Counted from the first letter of the stretch, positions 9,064 to 18,397 are shown. The stretch: DNA of 64,000 nt from WHSW01 sp963842795 (GCA_963842795.1 CAWJHV010000038.1:186001-250000); one strand, 5' to 3'. Notes: a model not told the origin generated them from the sequence alone. Numbers and translations: made by a program.

Positions 9064-10284
9064 ATGGAGACGGGTCGACGATCCCGGACCGCTCGCCGGG
9101 ATGCGGGTGCTCGACTTCACCCGGATCCTCTCGGGCCCGTACGCGACGATGCTGCTCGCCGACCTCGGGGCCGAGGTGATCAAGGTCGAGCGCCCCGGCG
9201 CCGGCGACGACACCCGCTCCTGGGGCCCGCCGTTCAGGGGCGGGATCAGCACCTACTTCTCCGCCGTCAACCGGGGCAAGCGCAGCGTCGCGATCGACCT
9301 GCAGGCCGAGCGCGGGCGCGAGCTCGCCCGGCGGCTCGCCGACGAGGTCGACATCCTGGTCGAGAACTTCCGCCCCGGGGTCGGCGAGCGGCTCGGGCTC
9401 GCCTACGACGACCTCGCGCGCACGAACCCGGGCTTGGTCTACGCCTCGATCAACGGCTTCGGCTCGCGCGGGCCGCGGGCGGCCGACGCGGGCACCGAGG
9501 TGATCGTCGAGGCCGAGACCGGGCTGATGGCGATGATGGGCACGCCCGACGGGCCGCCGGTGCGCTTCGGCGTCGCGATGGTCGACATCGCCACCGGCAT
9601 GGTCCTCGTCAGCGGGGTGCTCGCCGCGCTGCTCGAGCGCCACCGGACCGGGCGCGGCCGGCGGCTCGAGTTCCCGCTCTACTCGACCGCGTTCAGCTGC
9701 CTCGGCACGGTGATCGCCTCGGCCAGCGTCGACCCGGCGAGCCAGCGGGGGCGCTGGGGCAGCGGCCACCCGTCGATCGTCCCCTACGCGGCGTTCGAGG
9801 TCGCCGACGGATTCGTCGTCATCGGCGCGATCAACGATCTGATGTGGGAGCGCCTGTGCGACGCGCTCGGGCTCGCCGAGCTGCGCGCCGACCCGCGCTC
9901 GGCGACCAACGAGGCCCGGGTGGGCAACCGCGACCTGGTCGACGGGGCGATCGCCACCGCGGTCGCCGGCCGCCCATCCGCCGAGGTGACCGCGCGCCTG
10001 AACGCCGAGGGCGTGCTGGTGGCGCCGGTGCGCGCCGCCGCGGCCGCGGTCACCGACCCGCAGGTCGCCGAGCTCGGCCTCGTCGACGAGCTCGACGGCG
10101 TCAGCCTCACCCGCAGCCCCCTGAGGCAGTTCAACCCGCCGGGCTCCCGGCCGCCCAGCGCCTCGGCGAGGACTCGGTCGCGGTCCTCGACGAGTGCCTG
10201 AGCCTCGACCCGCGCGAGCTCCGCGCCCTGCTCGCCGCAGGGGTGGTCGCCACCGGGGACGACCCGGACCCTCAGCCCGCCTGA
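9064..10284 (+). CDS. CaiB/BaiF-type family III CoA-transferase
   Basis: Family III enzymes move CoA between carboxylic acids through an aspartyl-CoA intermediate. The start of the catalytic block is typical (PLAGMRVLDFTRILSGPYAT), followed by LGAEVIKVERPGAGDDTRSWGP, VNRGKRSVAIDL and VENFRPGV. The middle part holds DAGTEVIVEAETGLMAMMG and RFGVAMVDIATGM, where a conserved Asp (MVDI) is the expected acyl-CoA residue. A +1 break near 9085 separates the ATG at 9064 from the ATG at 9101. A second break near 10160 shifts the end to QRLGEDSVAVLDE and the stop at 10284. About 405 aa. It carries the putative IclR operator, so it probably activates an acid made by the same catabolic cluster (inference). 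Confidence 0.85.
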   Translation: METGRRSRTARRDAGARLHPDPLGPVRDDAARRPRGRGDQGRAPRRRRRHPLLGPAVQGRDQHLLLRRQPGQAQRRDRPAGRARARARPAARRRGRHPGRELPPRGRRAARARLRRPRAHEPGLGLRLDQRLRLARAAGGRRGHRGDRRGRDRADGDDGHARRAAGALRRRDGRHRHRHGPRQRGARRAARAPPDRARPAARVPALLDRVQLPRHGDRLGQRRPGEPAGALGQRPPVDRPLRGVRGRRRIRRHRRDQRSDVGAPVRRARARRAARRPALGDQRGPGGQPRPGRRGDRHRGRRPPIRRGDRAPERRGRAGGAGARRRGRGHRPAGRRARPRRRARRRQPHPQPPEAVQPAGLPAAQRLGEDSVAVLDECLSLDPRELRALLAAGVVATGDDPDPQPA

Positions 10285-11178
10285 CCGGCCGGACGCCTCG
10301 GGCTCCGGCAGCGGCCGGTTGAGGCGCTCGGCGCGGCGCTGCTGCCAGAGCACCAGGCAGAGCGCCGCCGCGGCGAGCGCGAACAGCATCGTCGAGAGCA
10401 CGTTCACCTCGACCGGGATCCCGCGCTGCGAGGCGCCGAAGATGTAGAGCGGGAAGGTCACGGTCGTCCCGGAGTTGAAGTTCGAGACCACGAAGTCGTC
10501 GATCGAGAGCGCGAAGGCGAGCGCCGCCGCCGCGACCACCCCCGGCGCCAGCAGCGGCAGGGTGACGGTCCGAAAGCGCGCCAGCGGGCCGGCGCCGAGG
10601 TCGGCGGCGGCCTCCTCGAGGGCCGGGTCGAAGCCGATCAGCCGCGAGCGCACGACGACGACCACGAAGCTGATCGAGAACATGACGTGCGCGATCAGCA
10701 GCGTCGCGAAGCCCCGCGCGACGTCGAGGTAGACGAACATCGACAGCAGCGCGGCGCCGATCACCACCTCCGGCGTCGCCATCGGGACCAGCACGAGGAC
10801 GTTCGCCGCCCGCCGGCCGAGGAAGCGGTGGCGGACGAGCGCGAGGGCGAGCAGGGTCCCGATCGCGGTCGCGATCACGGTCGACAGCGCCGCCAGCTTC
10901 AGGCTCGTGACCAGGGCGTCGGTGAGCGCCTGGTCGGCGAAGGGGTCGCGCCAGTGGTCGAGCGTGAACCCCTGCCAGGAGATGTTGAAGTTCCCGGTCG
11001 GGTCGTTGAACGAGAACAGCACGATCACCGCGATCGGGATCAGCATGTAGGCGATCGCGGCCGCGGCGTAGGCGCCGAGCGCGTGCTCGCGGATCCAGCC
11101 GAACGCCCCGCGGGCCCGCACCCGGCCGGCGCCGAGCCGCGCGCGCACGCCGTCCGAGCGCTCCTCGTCGTCGCCCAT
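10272..11178 (-). CDS. potC: ABC transporter permease, PotC-like (spermidine/putrescine type)
   Basis: Inner-membrane permease of a polyamine-type importer. It has about six hydrophobic segments beginning AYAAAAIAYMLIPIAVIVLFSF. The EAA loop EEAAADLGAGPLARFRTVTLPLLAPG contacts the ATPase. Polyamine-subfamily wording includes SFNDPTGNFNISWQGFTLDHW and SIDDFVVSNFNSGTTVTFPLYIFG. The start ATG at 11178 overlaps the PotB stop (TGATG). The open frame runs past the neighbouring CoA-transferase end without a stop. A TGA ending at 10272 in another frame suggests one indel near 10300 and a tail-to-tail junction with the CoA-transferase (stop 10284). No PotA ATPase gene is present in this window. Confidence 0.88.
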
Positions 11179-12008
11179 CAGCGCCCCGCGCCGACGCGCC
11201 AGAGGTAGATCACGACCGCGACCATGATCAGCGCCATGAGCATGAACGAGAGCGCCGCGGCGATCGGGTAGTTGGCCAGCTGCAGGTACTGGCCCTGGAT
11301 CACGTTGCCGATCATCGCCTGGTTCGGGCCGCCGAGGAAGTAGGCGTTGACGTAGTCGCCGACCGCCGGGATGAACGTGAGCAGCATGCCGGCGACGATC
11401 CCCGGGGCCGAGAGCGGCAGGGTCACCCTCCAGAACGCCGCCCGCGCCGACGCGTAGAGGTCCTTGGCCGCCTCGATCAGGCGCACGTCGAGCCGCTCGA
11501 GGGTCGCGTAGATCGGCAGGATCATGAACGGCAGGAAGTTGTAGGTCAGCCCGGCGATCACCGAGGCGGGCGTGTCGAGCACCCGGTCGGCGGAGCCGAG
11601 CAGCCCGAGCGAGCCGAGGAAGTCGACGACCGCGCTCTGGTCGGAGAGGATCGTCTGCCAGGCCAGGGTGCGGATCAGGTACGTGGTGAAGAAGGGCGCG
11701 ATCACCGCGAACAGCAGGACGTTGCGCCAGCGCCCGGCCCGCAGCGCGATCGCGTAGGCGAGCGGGTAGGCGATCAGCAGCGCGAGGAGCGTGGCGACGC
11801 CGCCGTAGACGAACGAGCGCACGAACTGCTCGCGGTGGTCGGAGAGCGCGTCGCTGAAGTTCGAGAACTGCCAGGTGAACGCGAACCCGTCCTCGAGCGA
11901 GCCGCTCTCGAGCGAGACGATGCCCATGAGGAACATGGGCACGACGAAGAACGCGAGCAGCCAGAGGGCGGCCGGCGCGGCCAGCAGCACGCCCGGTCGG
12001 CGGTTCAT
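11178..12008 (-). CDS. potB: ABC transporter permease, PotB-like (spermidine/putrescine type)
   Basis: First permease of the importer, 276 aa and unbroken. A leading helix (PGVLLAAPAALWLLAFFVVPMFL) is followed by a periplasmic loop. Five more hydrophobic segments follow, with the family block FAVIAPFFTTYLIRTLAWQTIL. The EAA loop is IEAAKDLYASARAAFWRVTLPLSAPG. PotB-type sequence IPAVGDYVNAYFLGGP precedes the last helices. It lies 52 bases after the binding-protein gene and is coupled to potC by a one-base overlap. With PotD and PotC it should import putrescine, spermidine or a related cation. The ligand is inferred from family and neighbours. Confidence 0.9.
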   Translation of the reverse strand: MNRRPGVLLAAPAALWLLAFFVVPMFLMGIVSLESGSLEDGFAFTWQFSNFSDALSDHREQFVRSFVYGGVATLLALLIAYPLAYAIALRAGRWRNVLLFAVIAPFFTTYLIRTLAWQTILSDQSAVVDFLGSLGLLGSADRVLDTPASVIAGLTYNFLPFMILPIYATLERLDVRLIEAAKDLYASARAAFWRVTLPLSAPGIVAGMLLTFIPAVGDYVNAYFLGGPNQAMIGNVIQGQYLQLANYPIAAALSFMLMALIMVAVVIYLWRVGAGR

Positions 12009-12060
12009 CCTCGGCCGGGAGTCTGGGGTGGCGGGGGCGGGGCTCGCCCGGCGGCGTCAC

Positions 12061-13229
12061 TCAGCCCGTGACGACGTTCGCCCACGCCTCTTCGATCTCG
12101 GTCTCGTCCTCGCCGTCGAGGATCGGCTGCGTCGAGCAGTTGGCGACGAACTCCTCGGTCGGGAAGATCAGGTCGCTGTCGGCGAGGTCCGAGCCCTGCT
12201 TCTCGAAGACCTCCCGGACGCCCTCGACCGGGGTCGTGTAGTTGACGTAGCCGGCGATCTGGGCCGCGATCTCGGGCTGGTAGATGAAGTTGAGGAACTC
12301 GTACGCGGCGCCGGGGTTCGGGGCGCCGACCGGGATGATCATGTCGTCGGACCAGATGATGCAGCCCTCGTCGGGCATCCGGAACTCGATCGCGGGGTTG
12401 TCGAGCTGCAGCTGCTCGGCGTCGCCCGACCAGCCGATCGCGGCGACGACGTCGCCGCGCGGCAGGTCGTCGACGTAGTCGTTGCCGGTCATGTCGCGGA
12501 TCTGGCCCGAGTCGATCGCGTCCTCGATCTTCTCGATCGTCTCCAGCCACTGGTCCTTGGTCGCCGTCTCGGGGTCGATCCCCTCGGCCTTCATCACCAG
12601 CGGCACCGTGTCGCGAAGCTCGGCGAGCAGGTCGACCTTGCCCTTGTACTTGGGGTCGAAGAGGTCGTTGACCGAGGTGATGTCGGGGGCCAGGTCGGTG
12701 CGGACGATCAGCCCGGTCATCCCGCTCTGGTACGGGACGGTGAACGAGCGGTCGGGGTCGAACTCCGGCGTGCGCAGCTGCGGCAGCAGGTTCTTCTCGA
12801 CGTTCGGCATCGCCGAGAGGTCGATGTCCTGCAGGTAGCCGAGGTCGTGGTAGCGGCGCGCCATCCAGTCGGTGGCGACGATGATGTCGCGGCCGCCCGA
12901 CTCGCCGTTCTCGAGCTCCGGCCGCAGCTTGGCGAAGAACGACTCGTTCGAGTTGATGTCCTCCAGGTACTCGACCTCGATCCCGGTCTCCTGGGTGAAC
13001 TTGGCGAGCGTCGAGCCCGGGCCGTCGACGGCGCCCTTCGCCTTGTCGATGTAGAGCGGGCCGGTCGAGATCGTCAGCGGCTCGCCCTCGACCGGGGTGG
13101 TCGAGGCGACCTCGGCCTCGTCGCTGCCCCTCGTCGTCGCTGCCGAGGTCGCTGCCGCAGGCGGCGAGCGCGAAGGCCGCGAGCAGGCCGGCGATCGCGA
13201 GCAGCAGGTGGGCGGCTCGGCCGGGCATC
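12061..13229 (-). CDS. potD: Polyamine-type ABC transporter substrate-binding lipoprotein, one frameshift
   Basis: Extracellular solute-binding protein anchored by a lipobox: the signal LLLAIAGLLAAFALAAC ends in LAAC. The mature part shows the PotD/PotF fold pattern: LTISTGPLYIDKA, FTQETGIEVEYLEDINSNESFF, RDIIVATDWMARRYHDLGYL, VPYQSGMTGLIVRTD, DDMIIPVGAPNPGAAYEFLNF. A break near 13130, just after the lipobox linker, is a single indel. ATG 13229 is preferred because a TAGTAT box ends 7 bases upstream. ATG 13238 is an alternative. The promoter carries the CGAA(C)C-type operator at 13254-13268, so uptake is probably under IclR. About 385 aa. Confidence 0.88.
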
Positions 13230-13253
13230 GTGGCCATACTATCCCAGAAAGCC

Positions 13254-13268
13254 GAACCGCAGTTCCAT
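13254..13268 (-). promoter_or_regulatory. IclR-type operator upstream of potD
   Basis: Plus-strand CGAACCGCAGTTCCA matches the cluster motif CGAA(A/C)CNNNGTTCC(G/A). Here it faces the minus-strand potD gene: its near edge lies 25 bases before the ATG, upstream of the TAGTAT box, about where a -35 element would be. It is the most divergent of the four copies. Confidence 0.5.
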
Positions 13269-13275
13269 TGTTTGT

Positions 13276-13679
13276 CAGGGGGCTGGGAGGTCGAGCGTGC
13301 GGATCCGCTCCGGCTCGATCTCGACCCGGAAGCGCGGCACCTCCTCCGGGGTCGAGTAGGCGTACGGCCGGCCCTCGTAGATCTCGCGAGAGCGAGTCGA
13401 TGTGCGCGTAGTCCGCGTCCGGGACGATCTCGGTCACCCGGCCCTGGACGTTGACGTGGCGGAGGATGTTGGCGGTGTCGACGACCACCAGCGACAGCCG
13501 CGGGTCGCGGCGCAGGTTGCGCAGCCACATGCCCTCGGCGGCGTTGACGGTGATCCGCTCGCCCGCCCGGCCGCACCAGACGACGACGCTGTAGGGGGAG
13601 CCGTCGCGGTCGAGCGTGGTCAGCGCGCACGGGAACGGCCCGTCCAGGAGCTCGTCGACGATCGCGGGGCGTTCGGTCA
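13276..13679 (-). CDS. Pyridoxamine 5'-phosphate oxidase-like split-barrel protein, one frameshift
   Basis: Small FMN- or F420-binding split-barrel protein of about 134 aa. Typical blocks are AIVDELLDGPFPCALTTLDRDG, PYSVVVWC, ITVNAAEGMWLRNLRRDPRLSLVV and HVNVQGRVTEI. The frame breaks near 13390. Dropping one base gives REIYEGRPYAYST and a natural end at a TGA (13276). The ATG follows GAGGAGG with good spacing, 12 bases after the glutamine synthetase stop, so it is co-transcribed. Its oxidoreductase substrate is unknown. Placement between PuuA-like and PotD genes suggests a role in the same catabolism. Confidence 0.75.
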
Positions 13680-13690
13680 TCGCTGCCTCC

Positions 13691-15071
13691 TCAGACGTGC
13701 TCGAAGTAGCGGCTGAGCTCGTAGTCGGAGACCGCGTCGGGGTCGCCGCCGTTGCGGTGGAAGGCGAGCCACTCCCAGCGCCGGCTGCCGAGCCAGTAGT
13801 CGACCCCGTCGCCGGCCGAGCAGCTCGCCGCAGGCGCGCGTCGGCGGCCAGCGCCTCGGCCGCCGCCGTGATCGACGCCGGGAGCCGCGGCGCCGCGTCG
13901 GCGAGCAGGCCCCACGCCATGTCCTCGAACGGCGGCGGCGGCTCGAGCTCGTCCTCCATCCCGACCAGCCCGCCGGCGAGGATCGCCGCCAGCGCGAGGT
14001 AGGGGTTGCAGTCGATCGCCGGCACCCGGTGCTCGATCCGCGTCGACGCCGGATCGTGGGTGACGATCCGCAGCGCCGTCGACTTGTTGTCGGGCCCCCA
14101 GGTGACCGTGGTCGGCGGGCCGGCGATCTCGACCAGCCGGCGGTAGGAGTTCACGGTCGGGCTGAAGAACGACATCGCGCCCGGCATCGTCGCCAGCAGG
14201 CCGGCGATCCAGCGGCGCATCAGCGCGGCGCCCTCCGGCTCCGCGTCCGCCGCGGCGAACGCGTTCTCGGAGCCGCGGCGGAGCGAGAGGTTGACGTGCA
14301 TCGAGGCGCCGAGGTGCTCGTCGACCAGGCCCATGAAGGTGACGCTGCGGCCGAGCTCGCCGGCGACCTCGCGCAGCGCGAGCTTCGTCCGCGCGACCCC
14401 GTCGGCGGCGCTCGAGCGGGTCGGTCGGGGCGAGGTTGATCTCGACCTGCCCGCCGGCGGTCTCGCTGCTCCACGACTCCCAGCCGACGCCGAGCGCGTC
14501 GAGGCGGCGCACGACCGCGTCCATGAACTCCGCCAGGTCCGGCGAGCGCGACATCAGGTAGGTGATCCGGCTCGGCCCGCCGAGCGGGGTCAGGTCGCGG
14601 TAGCCCTGCGCGCGCGCCTCCTGGATCGGCTGCTCGAAGACCGAGAACTCGATCTCGGGCGCGACCACGGCGCTGAGGCCGTGGCCGTCGAGCCGGGCGA
14701 TCGTCCGCTTGAGCATCCCGCGCGGGCAGATCGGCAGCGGGGCTCGCCGTCGAGGCCGGCGAAGTCGCAGATCACCGACGCGAGCCCGGGCAGGGCCGGG
14801 TCGGGGGTCAGCGTCTGCGAGGTCGGGGAGCGCCCGGATGTCGGCGACCTCGCCGCGCCAGCCGCCCCAGTCCCAGCCGAGCGCGACGTCGCCGCTGAAG
14901 TCGACGCCGAAGGTGGTGTCGGCGAGCATCGTGCCGCGCTCGGCGACGGAGAGGAACTTCGGCGCCGAGAGGTACTTGCCGAGCACGAGCCCGTCGTGGT
15001 TGGTGGCGTGCAGGCGGACGCTCGAGATCTCGTGCGCGGCGAGGCCCGCCGCCGAGGTCGCGCTCAGCCAT
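13691..15071 (-). CDS. Glutamine synthetase family protein, PuuA-like (gamma-glutamyl-amine ligase), frameshifted
   Basis: Glutamine-synthetase fold enzymes that glutamylate amines start the Puu route of putrescine breakdown. Visible blocks are NHDGLVLGKYLSAPKFLS, GWGGWRGEV-like beta-grasp sequence, the metal/Glu-binding PEIEFSVFE and GGQVEINLAPTDPL, HVNLSLRRG, SFFSPTVNSYRRL, the nucleotide-binding TWGPDNKSTALRI, and RVPAIDCNPYLALAAILAGG. Five breaks are apparent (near 15050, 14810, 14745, 14405, 13820). About 455 aa after repair. The ATG overlaps the stop of the SCP2-like gene. No adenylylation loop was recognised, in keeping with a catabolic rather than nitrogen-assimilatory enzyme. Substrate choice comes from context. 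Confidence 0.82.
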
Positions 15072-15706
15072 CGTCGCCGGCGTCGCCCATGCGCACCTCG
15101 AACGCGGCCGCCGCTGAGCACCGAGATCTCGGGGAACGAGCCGCGGATGAAGATCCGGCGCTCGAACGCCTCGTCGATCAGCGCCGTGCGGCCCTCGAGC
15201 AGCGCGACCAGGTCCTCGGCGCGGCCGTGGATCTCGTAGGCGCGGCCGCCGGACGCCGAAGCGCCGGCGCTCGCCGCTGTCGAGCTCGGCGACCAGCAGC
15301 GCCTCCGGGGCCCCGGGCCGGGACTCGAGCGCCGCCCAGAACCGCTCCGCGGCCTCCGGCCACGTCGGCCGACGGCGCGAGCAGCGCGTCGAGCCAGGCG
15401 GCGAGCCGCGGGTGGTCGGCCTCGGCCCGTCGGCGATCCGCGGCCGGCTCCCGGCGCCGTCGAGCGTCGCCACCACCTGCGCCCCGTCGCTGACGCCGTG
15501 CGCGAGGCTCACCGCGCCGTCGGCGATCGTCGCGGTCACGGCCTCCGGGGTGGCGGCGGCGCGGATCGCGACCGTCCCGGTGAGCTCGCGGGTCAGCGCC
15601 GCGAACTCGGGGTCGGCGAGGCGGCGGCGAGGTCGGCGCGGATCGCCCGGACCAGCGGCGTCGGATCGTCCTCGGTCGAGAGCAGGATTTCGTGTGGCTC
15701 GGGCAC
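15064..15706 (-). CDS. SCP2 sterol-carrier-like protein, frameshifted
   Basis: Reconstruction across about five single-base breaks gives roughly 212 aa. It contains AALTRELTGTVAIRAAATPEAVT and ATIADGAVSLAHGVSDGAQVVATLDG, then a second half with EIHGRAEDLVALLEGRTALIDEAFERRIFIRGSFPEISVLSG. That ending is typical of SCP2 domains, which bind hydrophobic ligands. It starts at a GTG (15706) 15 bases from the operator at 15721 and its TGA overlaps the glutamine synthetase ATG by eight bases, so it is the first gene of the potBCD-puuA operon. A lipid-carrier-like protein in a polyamine operon is unusual and its role is unknown. Confidence 0.5.
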
Positions 15707-15720
15707 CGCTGTACTGTGGG

Positions 15721-15735
15721 CGAAACTTGGTTCCG
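15721..15735. promoter_or_regulatory. IclR-type operator between divergent catabolic transcripts
   Basis: CGAAACTTGGTTCCG lies between the minus-strand SCP2/glutamine synthetase operon (start 15706) and the plus-strand FAD oxidoreductase (start 15818). It matches the copies at 9034 and 17167 in 12 of 12 non-spacer positions. A TTTACT hexamer follows at 15738-15743 on the plus strand, the same relative place as the -10 boxes of the other two sites. One site could control both directions. Confidence 0.6.
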
Positions 15736-15817
15736 ACTTTACTGGCACCGAGCTTCAGGCACGACCGCGCCGGACACTGGCTCGCCGAGTGCGCCGCCGG
15801 TCGACCCGCAGCCGCCC

Positions 15818-17155
15818 ATGGCGGGCGACGAGCGCGCCGACGTCGTGATCGTCGGCGGCGGCTACGCCGGCCTCTGGACCGCCTGGGCGCTGAGCGAGGC
15901 CGAGCCCGACGCGCGCGTGTGCGTGCTCGAGGCGGCCACCTGCGGCGCCGGCCCGAGCGGCCGCAACGCCGGCTTCGTCAACGGCTTCTGGCACCGGGCG
16001 GACCTGCTCTGCGAGCACTTCGGCGACCGCGCCGCGCGCGAGGTCTGCGAGCGCGGGGCCGAGTCGGTGGAGGCGATCGGCGCCTGGGCGCGAGCGCGAG
16101 GGCGTCGACATCGGCTTTCGCCGCGGCGGCCATCTGAAGGTCGCGACCAGCGCGGCCCAGGACGGCGCCTGGAACGAGGCGGTGCGCGCCTGCGCTCGGA
16201 TCGGGTTCGGCGCCCGAGTGCGAGGCGGTCGACGCCGCCGAGGCGCGCGGCCGGTGCGACTCGCCGCTCTTTCGCGGCGGCGCCTGGATGCCGGGCGGCG
16301 CGACCGTGCAGCCGGCGCGGCTCGCCCTCGGCCTGCGCGCGGCGGTGCTGGCGAGGGGCGTCGCGATCTTCGAGCGCACGCGGGCGCGGCGGATCGGCCC
16401 CGAACCGGGCGGCGGGATCGTGGTCGAGACCGACGCCGGCGCCCGGGTGCGCGCGCCGGCCGCCGTGCTCGCGATCAACGCCGCCACCGCCGGGCTGCGC
16501 CCGCTGCGCGTCGCGCTCGCGGTCAGCTCCACCCACATGATCCTCACCGAGCCGGTCCCCGACGTGCTCGCCGAGCTCGGCTGGACCGGCGGCGAGGCGA
16601 TCTCGACCGCGCGGCGCTACCTGCACTACTTCCGCACCACCGAGGACGGCCGGATCGCGTTCGGGGGCGGCGGCCGGCTCGCCTACGGCGCTCGGCTCGG
16701 CGGCCGGATCGAGGTCGACGCCGGCGTGGTCGAGGAGCTGCGGTCGGAGATCGCGCGCTTCTTCCCGGGCCTGCGCGGGCGCCGGATCGAGGCCGCCTGG
16801 GGCGGCCCCGTCGACGTCTCGCCGACCCACCTGCCGAGCGTCGGCAGCCTCGCGGGCGACCGCATCCACTACGTCTGCGGGTTCACCGGCAACGGGGTCG
16901 GGCCGGCGCACCTGACCGGCCGGATGCTCGCCGACGCTCGCGCTCGACCGTCGCGGCGAGCTCACCCGGCTCGCGCTGGTCGAGCCGGCCCAGCCGCCGG
17001 TGCCGCCCGAGCCGCTGCGCTACCTCGGCGGCAGCGCCGTGCGGGCGGCGCTGCTGCGCAAGGAGGCGCCGCGAGGACCAGGGCGGCCCGGCGGGACGCT
17101 CGCCGAGCTGGTGCTCGAGGTCCCGCGACGGCTCGGGATCCATCTCGGACGCTAG
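15818..17155 (+). CDS. FAD-dependent oxidoreductase, PuuB-like (DAO family), frameshifted
   Basis: Flavoprotein amine oxidase of the D-amino-acid-oxidase superfamily; PuuB oxidises gamma-glutamyl-putrescine to the aldehyde. The dinucleotide-binding start ADVVIVGGGYAGLWTAWALSE is complete. PSGRNAGFVNGFW and FRGGAWMPGGATVQPARLALGL follow, with the family ending HYVCGFTGNGVGPAHLTGRML. Breaks near 16095, 16215, 16940 and 17075 are single-base indels. The repaired protein is about 445 aa and ends at the TAG at 17155. ATG 15818 has no clear ribosome site; a leader of about 70 bases separates it from the operator promoter. It is followed by iclR. Confidence 0.82.
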
Positions 17156-17166
17156 CCGCTGATAGG

Positions 17167-17188
17167 CGAAACCTCGTTCCGGCATAAT
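17167..17188 (+). promoter_or_regulatory. IclR-type operator and -10 box of iclR (autoregulation)
   Basis: CGAAACCTCGTTCCG (17167-17181) is followed by CATAAT (17183-17188) and, 9 bases later, ATG 17198 of the IclR gene. It has the same geometry as the site at 9034. IclR regulators commonly bind their own promoter. The site overlaps the region RNA polymerase must contact, which suggests repression. Confidence 0.6.
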
Positions 17189-17197
17189 CGGTCCGCC

Positions 17198-18073
17198 ATG
17201 GGTCGGGACGGGCAATCGGTGATCGAGAAGGCCGCTCGGGTGCTCGATTGCTACATCGAGAGCGGCGAGTCCTCGCTCGGCTACGCCGAGCTGCTCGAGG
17301 GGACCGAGATCAACCGCGCCAGCCTGCACCGGACGCTCGGCGAGATGGCCGAGTACGGGATCCTGGTCCAGGACGGCCAGCGCGAGCACTACCGGCTCGG
17401 CCCGCTGCTGCGCTCGGCCGCGGCGCTGGCGGCGGTCGCGAGCGTCCCGGGCGCCGCCCGTCCGCACCTCGTCCGGCTGCGCGACGAGTGCCGGGAGACC
17501 GTGGTCCTCGCCGAGCTCCACGACACCCACGTGGTCCCGGTGCTGCGCGTCGACGGCCTCTACGAGATGCGCATGAACCAGGAGGTCGGCCGCCGCTACC
17601 CGGCGCACGCGGGGGCGACCGGGAAGGTGCTGCTCGCCAACCTGCCCGCCGACGAGCGGCGCGACCTGCTCGAGCGGCTCGAGCTGGACCGGCTGACCCC
17701 GAGGACGACGGTCACGCGGGCGAATCTGCGCGCCGACCTCAAGCGCATCGCCGACCTCGGTGTCGCGGTGACGATCGGCGAGCGGGTTCCCGACGCGGTC
17801 GCGATCTCCGCGCCGGTGTTCGACGCCTCGGGGCGGGTGGTGGCGGCGCTGACGATCGGCGGGATCGCGTCGCGCTACGAGCGCGACGCGCTGGTCGCCG
17901 ACGCGCTGGCCGTGATGGAGGCCGCGGCGGAGATCTCCGCCGAGCTCGGCTACCGGACCAGCGCCGAGCGCCTCAAGGCCCGCGAGCAGCTCACCACGGA
18001 GGGCAGCCGGGCCGCCGAGGCGCTGGAGCGGATGTGCGCCGAGGCCTGGGACGGGCGCGGCGCGGCCGGCTGA
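17198..18073 (+). CDS. IclR family transcriptional regulator
   Basis: Intact 291-aa regulator. The N-terminal winged helix-turn-helix (about residues 8-65) reads VIEKAARVLDCYIESGESSLGYAELLEGTEINRASLHRTLGEMAEYGIL. The C-terminal ligand domain contains LVRLRDECRETVVLAELH, the signature RRYPAHAGATGKVLLANLP, and AVAISAPVFDASGRVVAALTIGG. It is likely the controller of the surrounding polyamine-type genes, since four copies of one near-palindrome sit at their promoters, including its own. The effector is not known; a substrate or intermediate of the pathway is the natural guess. A degenerate copy of its last ~20 codons lies inverted at 18405-18470. Confidence 0.92.
   Translation: MGRDGQSVIEKAARVLDCYIESGESSLGYAELLEGTEINRASLHRTLGEMAEYGILVQDGQREHYRLGPLLRSAAALAAVASVPGAARPHLVRLRDECRETVVLAELHDTHVVPVLRVDGLYEMRMNQEVGRRYPAHAGATGKVLLANLPADERRDLLERLELDRLTPRTTVTRANLRADLKRIADLGVAVTIGERVPDAVAISAPVFDASGRVVAALTIGGIASRYERDALVADALAVMEAAAEISAELGYRTSAERLKAREQLTTEGSRAAEALERMCAEAWDGRGAAG
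18007..18070 (+). repeat. Left arm of an inverted repeat: 3' end of iclR
   Basis: These ~64 bases, coding the IclR C-terminus (RAAEALERMCAEAWDGR), recur in opposite orientation at 18405-18470 with about four mismatches and one base missing. The arms flank the dodecin gene, some 335 bases apart. Confidence 0.7.
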
Positions 18074-18184
18074 GCGGATCGCATTGCCCCGCTGGCCGCC
18101 GGCGAGACCGCAGGCCGATGGCGCACCCCGGCGCGTCGTGCGAAGGTGGGGACGAAATCCCAACCCCGAGGAGGAGCACGGCAG

Positions 18185-18397
18185 ATGACTGAAAGCGTGT
18201 ATCGCGTCACCGAGGTGGTCGGCGTCAGTTCGGACTCATGGGAGCAGGCGGCGAAGAACGCCGTGGAGACGGTCGCTCAGACGGTCCGCGAATTGCGGAT
18301 CGCCGAGGTCGTGCGCCAGGACGTGACGATCGAGGACGGCAAGGTGTCCGGATACCGCGTGCGTCTCGGAGTCTCGTTCAAATACGACAAGGAGTAG
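18185..18397 (+). CDS. Dodecin family flavin-binding protein (second copy)
   Basis: 70-aa dodecin: YRVTEVVGVSSDSWEQAAKNAVE at the N-terminus, helix AAKNAVETVAQTVRELRIAEVV, then IEDGKVSGYRVRLGVSFKYD. The ATG at 18185 is preceded by GAGGAGGAG with an 8-9 base spacer, a strong ribosome site. This differs from the first dodecin (6029-6238), which has the KIIELVGSSKTS form, so they are separate subfamilies rather than a recent duplicate. It may store or buffer flavin for the flavoproteins of the cluster (inference). It is enclosed by the inverted iclR fragment. Confidence 0.9.
   Translation: MTESVYRVTEVVGVSSDSWEQAAKNAVETVAQTVRELRIAEVVRQDVTIEDGKVSGYRVRLGVSFKYDKE

Noticed and set aside
12061..14334. 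757-codon frame apparently fusing glutamine synthetase, split-barrel protein and PotD
   Set aside because: Each gene has its own start, ribosome site and (after indel repair) stop; the continuous frame is a by-product of frameshifts near 13390 and 13820.
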